A stretch of DNA of 6,785 nucleotides from Thermoanaerobaculia bacterium (GTDB lineage: Bacteria; Acidobacteriota; Thermoanaerobaculia; Multivoradales; UBA5704), in assembly GCA_025937035.1 (NCBI GenBank), contig JAICSG010000218.1, positions 1 through 6,785 on the forward strand. The letters are read 5' to 3'. The notes beneath the pieces are model-generated. The model did no database searches. It was not told where the DNA came from and was given only the letters and a program-made list of their open reading frames with translations. The position numbers and the translations under genes are program-made. Below are positions 1-6,785 of the stretch, one piece after another (within the stretch, counting starts at the first letter, position 1; each line of letters begins with the position of its first letter).

Positions 1-370
1 GCGCCCAGCCGAAGATGGGGATCTGGAACAGGCCCCGCTTGGCCACCATGCGGATCTGCCCCGGGGAGGTCGCGATCAGCACCGGGATGTCGAACAGGCT
101 CTGATGGTTGGCGAGGAAGACGTAGCTCTTCCCCGGCTCCAGCTCCGGCGCGTAGCGCACCTCCACCCGCACCAGGCTGGCCGCCAGCACGGCGTTGGAC
201 CAGACCCGCATGATGGCGAACGACCAGGTCCCCCGCGGCGGGATCCAGGCGACCAGGAGCGTCACCACCGCCAGGAGGGTCGAGCCCACGAGGAGGAAAA
301 GATTGCCGGTAAAGGTGGCGAGGGCGGTCAGCCAGAGCGGGGGTCGGTTCGGGATGGAAGGGTCGGCCAA
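1..370 (-). CDS. plsC: 1-acyl-sn-glycerol-3-phosphate acyltransferase, N-terminal part (runs off the left edge)
   Basis: The first 123 codons of a PlsC-family acyltransferase are present. These enzymes add an acyl chain to lysophosphatidic acid to make phosphatidic acid at the inner face of the cytoplasmic membrane. The catalytic H-x4-D block is visible as NHQSLFD at residues 88-94 (His89, Asp94), followed by IPVL and by the second family block KRGLFQIPIFGW. The EGTR block expected later lies beyond the edge. Residues about 24-43 form a hydrophobic membrane segment (from LFLLVGSTLLAVV onward). The start is taken as TTG at 370, because an in-frame TGA lies shortly upstream, no ATG precedes the conserved part, and GGAG sits 6 bases before the TTG. 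It is divergent from gcdH. Family assignment is strong; acyl-donor and substrate preference cannot be read from this fragment. Confidence 0.88.
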   Translation of the reverse strand, partial: MADPSIPNRPPLWLTALATFTGNLFLLVGSTLLAVVTLLVAWIPPRGTWSFAIMRVWSNAVLAASLVRVEVRYAPELEPGKSYVFLANHQSLFDIPVLIATSPGQIRMVAKRGLFQIPIFGWA

Positions 371-376
371 GGCGGT

Positions 377-380
377 CTCC
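377..380 (-). promoter_or_regulatory. Ribosome binding site deciding the TTG start of plsC
   Basis: On the minus strand GGAG lies 6 bases upstream of TTG at 370. It supports a TTG start, since the reading frame is closed by TGA a short way upstream and offers no ATG near the N-terminus. Confidence 0.6.
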
Positions 381-466
381 GGTCGGAGGTGGTATCATAA
401 CGCGCGCGGTTTTCCTGACCGCCACGACCTCACCATATCCGCCCGTTCGTTCCCGAGCGTGTGCTG

Positions 467-473
467 AAGGAGG
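467..473 (+). promoter_or_regulatory. Strong Shine-Dalgarno site deciding the TTG start of gcdH
   Basis: AAGGAGG lies 7 bases upstream of TTG at 481, a near-ideal match and spacing. No in-frame ATG lies near the conserved N-terminus, so translation very probably starts at the TTG. Confidence 0.8.
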
Positions 474-480
474 AGACCCC

Positions 481-1716
481 TTGAGCCGCTTTCCAGGCGT
501 CGATCTGCTGGAGCTGGACGCGCTCCTCACCGAGGAGGAGCGATTGGTGCGCGACACGGTTCGCGCTTTCGTGGACGATAAAGTGAAGCCGATCATCGAG
601 GAGTGCCACCGCGAGGCGCGCACCCCTCTGGAGCTGGTGCCCGAGATGGGCGCCCTCAATCTGTTCGGCGCCAGCCTCTCCGAGTACGGCCTCCCCGGGC
701 TGGGCGGCGTCGCCTACGGCCTGATCATGCAGGAGCTGGAGCGGGGGGACTCGGGGCTGCGCAGCTTCGTCTCCGTGCAGAGCTCGCTGGTGATGTACCC
801 CATCCACACCTTCGGCTCGCAGGAGCAGAAGGACCGCTGGATCCCCAGGCTCGCCAGCGGCGAGGCGATCGGCTGCTTCGGCCTCACCGAGCCCGACTTC
901 GGCTCCAACCCCGGCGGGATGCGCACCACCGCCCGGCAGACGTCCGACGGCTGGGTGCTCAACGGCTCCAAGCAGTGGATCACCAACGGCACCCTGGCCG
1001 ACGTGGCCGTGGTCTGGGCCAAGACCGAGGAGGGTGTCCGCGGCTTCCTGGTCGAGAAGGGGACCCCCGGGTTCACCTCCTCGGACCAGCACGGCAAGTT
1101 CTCCCTGCGCGCCTCGACCACCTCGGAGCTCGGCTTCCACGACTGCCGCGTCCCGGCCGACGCCATCCTCCCCGGCAGCACCGGGCTCAAGAGCCCCCTG
1201 ATGTGCCTCAACCAGGCGCGCTACGGCATCGCCTGGGGGGGCATCGGCTCGGCCATGGAGACGTATTACACGGCGCTCGAGTACGCCAAGCAGCGCGTCC
1301 AGTTCAACGGCCAGCCGATCGCCTGCCACCAACTCGTGCAGGAGAAGCTGGCCTGGATGGCGACCGAGATCAGCAAGGCCCAGCTCCTCGCCTACCAGCT
1401 CGGTAAGCTCAAGGACTCTGGACGCCTCAAGCACTGGCAGATCTCGATGGGCAAGCGCAACAACATCTGGCTGGCCCGCGAGTGCGCCCGCATGGCCCGC
1501 GAGATCCTGGGCGCCAACGGCATCGTGGACGACTACCCGGTGATCCGCCACATGCTCAACATCGAGTCGGTCTACACCTACGAGGGGACGCACGACATCC
1601 ACGGCCTGATCATCGGCGAGGCGATCACCGGCATCCCGGCCTTCAACGCGCCGGAGCGCCCGGCCGCCAAGAAGAAAGAAGCGGAGCAGCCGGTGGCCGC
1701 GGGGAGCGCCCGCTGA
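481..1716 (+). CDS. gcdH: Acyl-CoA dehydrogenase, glutaryl-CoA dehydrogenase type
   Basis: A 411-residue FAD-dependent acyl-CoA dehydrogenase that closely resembles glutaryl-CoA dehydrogenase. That enzyme oxidises and decarboxylates glutaryl-CoA to crotonyl-CoA and passes electrons to electron-transfer flavoprotein, in lysine, tryptophan or aromatic-compound breakdown. Visible marks are SVQSSLVM (98-105), the flavin-contact blocks FGLTEP (133-138) and WITN (166-169), KFSLRAS (206-212), and [10 protein letters not shown] with the expected catalytic base Glu368. Glu87, Arg94 and Ser98 match the positions that bind the substrate's free carboxylate in human GCDH. Tyr367 before the catalytic Glu fits the decarboxylating type. 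The last 20 or so residues (from [10 protein letters not shown]) are a charged, alanine-rich tail beyond the conserved fold. The start is TTG with AAGGAGG 7 bases upstream. The TGA overlaps the glpX ATG by one base, so the two are probably translationally coupled. Confidence 0.9.
   Translation: MSRFPGVDLLELDALLTEEERLVRDTVRAFVDDKVKPIIEECHREARTPLELVPEMGALNLFGASLSEYGLPGLGGVAYGLIMQELERGDSGLRSFVSVQSSLVMYPIHTFGSQEQKDRWIPRLASGEAIGCFGLTEPDFGSNPGGMRTTARQTSDGWVLNGSKQWITNGTLADVAVVWAKTEEGVRGFLVEKGTPGFTSSDQHGKFSLRASTTSELGFHDCRVPADAILPGSTGLKSPLMCLNQARYGIAWGGIGSAMETYYTALEYAKQRVQFNGQPIACHQLVQEKLAWMATEISKAQLLAYQLGKLKDSGRLKHWQISMGKRNNIWLARECARMAREILGANGIVDDYPVIRHMLNIESVYTYEGTHDIHGLIIGEAITGIPAFNAPERPAAKKKEAEQPVAAGSAR
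1701..1706 (+). promoter_or_regulatory. Ribosome binding site for glpX inside the end of gcdH
   Basis: GGGGAG lies 9 bases upstream of ATG at 1716 and inside the last gcdH codons. It favours the ATG at 1716 over the in-frame ATG at 1728, which has no properly spaced site. Confidence 0.5.
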
Positions 1717-2723
1717 TGCCGGGGGTCATGGATCACCTCCTCGAGCAGGACTTCATCCGCGTCACCGAGCAGGCGGCCATCGCCGCCGCCAAGACCATGG
1801 GCTTCGGCCAGCGCAAGTACTCCGACCAGGTGGCGGTCGAGGCGATGCGCCGCGAGATGGACAACATCCAGATGGACGGCCGCGTGGTGATCGGCGAAGG
1901 CGAGCGCGACAAGGCCCCCATGCTCTTCGTGGGCGAGGAGCTCGGCGCCCTGCGCGGCAGGGACGGCGCCGTGCAGGTCGACATCGCCGTCGATCCCCTG
2001 GAGGGGACCAATCTCTGCGCCACCGGCTCGCCGGACTCGATCGCCGTGCTCGCCGCCGCCGAGCGGGGGGGCCTGCTCTACGCCCCCGACGTCTACATGG
2101 AGAAGCTGGTGGTGGGCCCGACGGCCCGCGGCCGCATCCATATCGACGCCCCCGTGGCCGAGAACCTGCGGAACATCGCCGATGCCTTCGGCCGCCGGGT
2201 GAGCGACCTCACGGTGGTGGTGCTCGACCGCCCGCGGCACGCGCAGCTCGTCGCCGACATCCGCGAGGCCGGCGCGCGCATCCGCCTGATCCCGGACGGC
2301 GACCTGTCGGCCGGCATCTCCGCGGCCGTCCGCGGCACCGGGGTCCATGCAGTGATGGGGATCGGCGGCGCCCCCGAGGGGGTGATCACCGCCGCGGCCA
2401 TGCGCTGCCTGGGCGGCGAGATCCAGGCGCGGCTCAAGCCTCACGACGCGGACAACGAGGGGAAGGAGGAGCAGGAGAAGCGGCTCCAGGCCCTCGGCTT
2501 CCACGATCTGTCCAAAATTTACAAAACCGAGGATCTCGCTCCCGGCGAGCAGATCCTCTTCAGCTGCTCCGGCGTCACCGACGGCGAGCTGTTGCGGGGG
2601 GTCCGCTTCTTCGGCGGCGGCTCGCGCACCTCGACCCTTTTCATGTCGCTCTCGCGCAAGATCATCCGCTTCGTCGACACGATCCACCGCGAGCAGGTGA
2701 CGACGCCGGTCCGGTTCCTGTAG
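1716..2723 (+). CDS. glpX: Fructose-1,6-bisphosphatase class II (GlpX)
   Basis: A 335-residue GlpX-type phosphatase, close to the usual family length. It hydrolyses fructose 1,6-bisphosphate to fructose 6-phosphate, the committing step of gluconeogenesis, in the cytoplasm. The metal and phosphate ligands known for E. coli GlpX (Asp33, Glu57, Asp85, Glu88, Glu213) all have counterparts: Asp37, Glu61 in GEGE, Asp93 and Glu96 in DPLEGT, and Glu221 in GGAPEG. Other family blocks are MEKLVVGP (128-135), IPDGD (192-196) and [12 protein letters not shown] (282-293). The frame is open further upstream to 1482, but that part lies within gcdH and has no family match. ATG at 1716 overlaps the gcdH stop. 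Some GlpX proteins also cleave sedoheptulose 1,7-bisphosphate; no Calvin-cycle gene is seen here to suggest it. The gene ends with TAG, and dcd begins 9 bases later. Confidence 0.95.
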   Translation: MPGVMDHLLEQDFIRVTEQAAIAAAKTMGFGQRKYSDQVAVEAMRREMDNIQMDGRVVIGEGERDKAPMLFVGEELGALRGRDGAVQVDIAVDPLEGTNLCATGSPDSIAVLAAAERGGLLYAPDVYMEKLVVGPTARGRIHIDAPVAENLRNIADAFGRRVSDLTVVVLDRPRHAQLVADIREAGARIRLIPDGDLSAGISAAVRGTGVHAVMGIGGAPEGVITAAAMRCLGGEIQARLKPHDADNEGKEEQEKRLQALGFHDLSKIYKTEDLAPGEQILFSCSGVTDGELLRGVRFFGGGSRTSTLFMSLSRKIIRFVDTIHREQVTTPVRFL

Positions 2724-2732
2724 AGCGCGATC

Positions 2733-3221
2733 ATGATCAAACCGGACCGCTGGATCCGCGAATGGGGGCGGAACGGGGGGGTCACCCCGTTCGAGGAGGG
2801 TCAGGTCAATGCCGCCAGCTATGATGTCCGTGTCTCAGACCACTGGATCTGTCCCACCCGGGACCCCGAGGAATTCCGGGCGCCGCGGATCAAGCTCTTC
2901 CCGGGAGAGGTGGTGCTCGCCTCGACCCTGGAGTACGTGCGCATCCCGCGCGACGTGGCCTGCGACCTCAAGCTCAAGTCGACCCTCGGCCGGCTGTGGA
3001 TCAACCACTCCCTGGCCGGCTGGTGCGATCCCGGTTTCGAGGGGGAGATCACCCTGGAGCTCCAGAACCTCGGGCCTCAACCGTTCATCCTGGAGGCAGG
3101 CAGACGAATTGCACAGCTCATCTTCATCGCCATGGAGTCCGAGCCCGAGGTCGCATACGGCGAGCCCGGCTCCTCAAGTCATTACCAGGGTCAGAGGGGG
3201 ACGACTCCGGCCCGACGATGA
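2733..3221 (+). CDS. dcd: dCTP deaminase (possibly dUMP-forming), compact form
   Basis: A 162-residue member of the dCTP deaminase / dUTPase trimeric fold. It converts dCTP to dUTP, or directly to dUMP in bifunctional members, feeding thymidylate synthesis. Visible blocks are SYDVRV (29-34), the nucleotide-binding KSTLGR with Ser83 and Arg87, HSLAGWCDPGFEG (92-104), ITLEL with the expected catalytic Glu109, and the C-terminal YQGQRG (151-156). Relative to typical 180-195 residue enzymes it is short, mainly because the segment between SYDVRV and the PGEVVLAST strand is trimmed and the tail stops right after the YQGQRG block. The HSLAG/DPGF stretch resembles the Mycobacterium dUMP-forming enzyme as much as the simple deaminases, so I leave the product open. 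The Shine-Dalgarno is weak. Short spacing after glpX suggests co-transcription with it. Confidence 0.87.
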   Translation: MIKPDRWIREWGRNGGVTPFEEGQVNAASYDVRVSDHWICPTRDPEEFRAPRIKLFPGEVVLASTLEYVRIPRDVACDLKLKSTLGRLWINHSLAGWCDPGFEGEITLELQNLGPQPFILEAGRRIAQLIFIAMESEPEVAYGEPGSSSHYQGQRGTTPARR

Positions 3222-3239
3222 AGGTGAGGCTCTCCTGCC

Positions 3240-3284
3240 ATGCGAAGCGCGTTGGCGGCCCGGATCATCTCTCAGTATTCGCAT
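3240..3284. repeat. Seven-base inverted repeat upstream of the DUF4388 gene
   Basis: ATGCGAA at 3240-3246 is the exact reverse complement of TTCGCAT at 3278-3284, with 31 bases between. The right arm ends 5 bases before the TATAAT box, so the dyad spans the place where a -35 element would be. It could be an operator, or a weak hairpin in read-through transcripts from dcd. Chance is a real alternative for arms this short. Confidence 0.3.
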
Positions 3285-3289
3285 AGCAC

Positions 3290-3295
3290 TATAAT
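3290..3295 (+). promoter_or_regulatory. Perfect -10 box (TATAAT) for the DUF4388 gene
   Basis: A consensus TATAAT stands out in GC-rich DNA just before a gene. Transcription would begin near 3302, only about 7 bases before the ATG at 3309, giving a nearly leaderless message. No convincing -35 hexamer is found at 16-19 bases, and there is no extended -10 TG. An activator, perhaps acting through the nearby dyad, may therefore be needed. Confidence 0.5.
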
Positions 3296-3308
3296 CGGCC
3301 CAGTCATC

Positions 3309-4490
3309 ATGGGCATCGTCGGCAACCTCCGCACCATGCAGCTCGAGGAGCTGCTCCAGTGGCTCTCGCAAAGCAAGAAAAGCGGGACCCTGGAGATCGT
3401 GCATGGAAAAACCGAGAAGAAGATTTTCTTCAAGGACGGCCTGATCCTCTCCTCCGCCTCGAACAAGCCCGAGGAGTACCTGGGGCACTTCCTGATGAGC
3501 CACGGCCTGATCAACGAGGGGCAGCTCAGCCGGGCGATCGAACTCCAGGAGAAGAGCCGCATGCTCCTGGGGATGATCCTGGTCAACAACGGCGCCATCG
3601 CCGAGCGGGATCTCGCCCGCATGCTCCGCCTCAAGGCCGAGGAGAGCATCTACGACATCTTCTCCTGGGCCGAGGGGGACTTCCGCTTCCTCGACGACGT
3701 GCTCCCCGAAAGCGCCATGGTACCGATGAGGATGGACGTCACCGGCATCGTGATGGAGGGGGTCCAGCGGGTCGACGAGTGGCGGCGCATCCGCCAGGTG
3801 ATCCCCAACGAGCAGATGATCCCGGTGGCGATCACCGACCTCTCGACGGTCCCGGGCCTGGGGCCCGGCGAGCAGCGCATCCTGAGCCTGATCAACGACG
3901 AGCGCACCATCGAGGAGATCCGGCAGCAGACCCACGCCACCGAGTACCAGACCTGCAAGCTGGTCTTCGACCAGTGGCAGCTCGGCCGCCTCAAGCTGGT
4001 CAAGCTGCGCGGCGGGCGCCCGGCCCCCTCCCCCGTCGATCCGGCGGCACCCGCGGCCGGGGCGATCCGGGCGGAGGGCCTGATCCAGGCCGGACGCAAC
4101 TTCCTGTCGCAGGGGGATTTCGACGCCGCCCTGCGCCACCTGCGGGCGGCGCGGGCCCTGGAGCCGGAGAACCCGGACACCCAGGAGAACCTGAGCGAGG
4201 CCGAGAAGCGGATCCGCGAGCAGATCGAGCGCTCCGGCGTCACCCTGGCGTCCATCCCCCAGGTGACCGCCACCATGGAGCAGCTCACCTCCGCCAGCCT
4301 CTCCCCCCAGGAGGGGTTCATGCTGACGCGGATCAACGGCGTCTACGACATCCAGTCGATCCTCAAGATCACGCCGATGCCGCAGCTCGACGCCCTGATG
4401 CTGTTCTGGAAGCTGGCGACCGCCGGCTACATCCGCCTGCTGCCGCCGCGCAATCCCACCGGCGCCACGCGGGCCATGCCGCACCGGTAG
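3309..4490 (+). CDS. DUF4388 (PATAN) domain protein with MshEN-like repeats, TPR and winged-helix-like modules
   Basis: A 393-residue protein of unassigned function, probably cytoplasmic, with no signal peptide or membrane segment. Residues 1-130 look like a DUF4388/PATAN domain: GNL, LEELLQWLSQSKKSGTLEI, IFFKDGLILSSA, closing with WAEGDFRFLDD. Within it, 57-80 and 86-109 form a tandem repeat (LGxxLxxxGxIxExxLxR) spaced as in the MshEN cyclic-di-GMP domain. Residues 188-231 and 335-378 are two copies of another module, winged-helix-like, and 256-289 fits one TPR. Such proteins are usually tied to signalling, motility or regulation; that is family knowledge, not shown here. ATG 3309 is chosen because MGIVGNL fits where the family domain begins and a TATAAT box lies just upstream. 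The alternative ATG at 3240 adds 23 residues and has AAGGTGAGG 10 bases upstream. It converges on the ABC-F gene. Confidence 0.85.
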   Translation: MGIVGNLRTMQLEELLQWLSQSKKSGTLEIVHGKTEKKIFFKDGLILSSASNKPEEYLGHFLMSHGLINEGQLSRAIELQEKSRMLLGMILVNNGAIAERDLARMLRLKAEESIYDIFSWAEGDFRFLDDVLPESAMVPMRMDVTGIVMEGVQRVDEWRRIRQVIPNEQMIPVAITDLSTVPGLGPGEQRILSLINDERTIEEIRQQTHATEYQTCKLVFDQWQLGRLKLVKLRGGRPAPSPVDPAAPAAGAIRAEGLIQAGRNFLSQGDFDAALRHLRAARALEPENPDTQENLSEAEKRIREQIERSGVTLASIPQVTATMEQLTSASLSPQEGFMLTRINGVYDIQSILKITPMPQLDALMLFWKLATAGYIRLLPPRNPTGATRAMPHR

Positions 4491-4506
4491 GCACGATAGG
4501 GCGGCG

Positions 4507-6441
<1,935 letters not shown>

Positions 6442-6451
6442 AGGGCGGAGA

Positions 6452-6457
6452 ATGATA
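6452..6457 (-). promoter_or_regulatory. Candidate -10 box for the ABC-F gene
   Basis: On the minus strand TATCAT sits 10 bases before the ATG at 6441, which would start transcription about 4 bases upstream of the codon. That would be a nearly leaderless message and would explain the missing Shine-Dalgarno. No good -35 element is seen, so this is tentative. Confidence 0.35.
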
Positions 6458-6509
6458 ACAGGATCGGGGGCGCGGTATTCCGGCGGTGGGAATCCCTGCT
6501 AGTCTCCCC

Positions 6510-6524
6510 CGCGGGAAGCCCGCG
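6510..6524. repeat. Short GC hairpin in the divergent region before the penicillin-binding protein gene
   Basis: CGCGGG (6510-6515) pairs exactly with CCCGCG (6519-6524) around AAG. It lies about 40 bases before the ATG at 6565 in the 123-base divergent region. It may be a protein-binding dyad or a leader hairpin, but small GC hairpins arise easily by chance at this base composition. Confidence 0.25.
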
Positions 6525-6564
6525 CGACCCGAAAACGTTCTCCAATCGGGGACTTCGATCCGAT

Positions 6565-6785
6565 ATGGCCGCCGCCCGTAAACCCAAGCTCGTTCCAACC
6601 CAGCCCCGGCCGCGCCGATGGGGGATCCTCGGCGCGATCGCCGTCATCCTGCTGATCGCCGGGTTCGTCGCGGTCCGGCCGTACTGGCGCATGGCGAGCC
6701 ATTTCGAGGAGGTCACCTTCCGCCAGCCGTCGCGGCTCTATGCCCGCGCCACGAGGCTGTTCGAGGGGCGGAATTATCCGCCCGA
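6565..6785 (+). CDS. Probable class A penicillin-binding protein, N-terminal part (runs off the right edge)
   Basis: The first 73 codons of a single-pass membrane protein. A basic, proline-rich cytoplasmic start (RKPK, RPRR) is followed by a hydrophobic helix at about 19-41 (WGILGAIAVILLIAGF), so the rest should face the periplasm. After it, QPSRLYARATRLFEGRNYPP (54-73) matches the motif (PSR-x-YAR followed by L-x-x-G) found just after the anchor in PBP1B-like bifunctional transglycosylase-transpeptidases, which polymerise and cross-link peptidoglycan. The catalytic domains lie beyond the edge, so the call rests on this motif and the topology. The start is ATG at 6565. GGGGA 12 bases upstream is a poor ribosome site. 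It is divergent from the ABC-F gene. Confidence 0.7.
   Translation, partial: MAAARKPKLVPTQPRPRRWGILGAIAVILLIAGFVAVRPYWRMASHFEEVTFRQPSRLYARATRLFEGRNYPP

Larger units (their letters stand above)
371..480. promoter_or_regulatory. Divergent intergenic region between plsC and gcdH
   Basis: These 110 bases must hold the promoters of both divergent genes. The AT-rich patch at 393-400 (TATCATAA) reads as TATGAT on the minus strand at 399-394. That is a reasonable -10 box for plsC and would give a leader of about 17 bases. On the plus strand TATCAT (393-398) or CATATC (434-439) could serve gcdH. I see no good -35 match for any of them, so exact promoter positions are weak inferences. Confidence 0.35.

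Noticed and set aside
104..467. Two small plus-strand open frames opposite plsC and in the intergenic region
   Set aside because: They run antisense to the PlsC catalytic block, have no motifs, and reflect GC-driven open frames.
430..1602. Long minus-strand open frame of 390 codons opposite gcdH
   Set aside because: It is the shadow of a GC-rich gene. The translation is dominated by Gly, Ala, Val, Leu, His and Asp without family motifs, while the plus strand carries a complete glutaryl-CoA dehydrogenase.
1482..1715. Upstream in-frame extension of glpX
   Set aside because: The extra 78 residues are Arg, Pro and His-rich out-of-frame gcdH sequence. GlpX homology begins a few residues after the ATG at 1716, which has its own ribosome site.
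1578..2687. Minus-strand open frame of 369 codons opposite glpX
   Set aside because: It is low-complexity, rich in Ala, Gly, His and Asp, and shows no recognisable domain. glpX on the plus strand has all its active-site residues.
3174..4484. Minus-strand open frame of 436 codons opposite the DUF4388 gene
   Set aside because: The composition is that of an antisense shadow (Leu, Gly, Asp, His and Val repeats), with no motif. The plus-strand frame shows clear domains.

Overview
The window is GC-rich bacterial chromosome, densely packed, with no sign of mobile DNA, CRISPR or RNA genes. It suggests a free-living, probably Gram-negative bacterium that breaks down glutaryl-CoA. The regulator-like protein combining a DUF4388/PATAN domain with TPR and winged-helix-like parts fits Acidobacteriota, Myxococcota or Desulfobacterota-like lineages best. 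That placement is inference, and the sequence alone does not settle it.

Layout from left to right: (1) the start of a leftward plsC-like 1-acylglycerol-3-phosphate acyltransferase, cut by the left edge. (2) A short divergent intergenic region, with TTG start codons on both sides. (3) A rightward cluster: a glutaryl-CoA dehydrogenase (gcdH-like), a class II fructose-1,6-bisphosphatase (glpX) overlapping it by one base, and a compact dCTP deaminase (dcd) 9 bases further on. (4) An 87-base gap holding a perfect TATAAT box and a 7-base dyad. (5) A multidomain DUF4388 protein of no assigned function. (6) A convergent junction with only 16 bases between the two stop codons, where two alternative GC hairpins can form. 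(7) A long leftward ABC-F ATPase of the YbiT type with an added C-terminal coiled-coil tail. (8) A second divergent intergenic region. (9) The start of a rightward membrane-anchored protein that looks like a class A penicillin-binding protein, cut by the right edge.

Most genes are housekeeping: phospholipid synthesis, acyl-CoA oxidation, gluconeogenesis, nucleotide supply, ribosome-associated ATPase and cell wall synthesis. The gcdH-glpX-dcd cluster could be co-transcribed. A catabolic route yielding crotonyl-CoA, and then acetyl-CoA, sits beside the gluconeogenic bisphosphatase needed to build sugars from such products; dcd has no obvious link to either. The least ordinary item is the DUF4388 protein. 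It contains a tandem 24-5-24 residue repeat with the spacing of the MshEN cyclic-di-GMP binding motif, and further on a separate duplicated winged-helix-like module. I found no convincing multi-gene novel system here.
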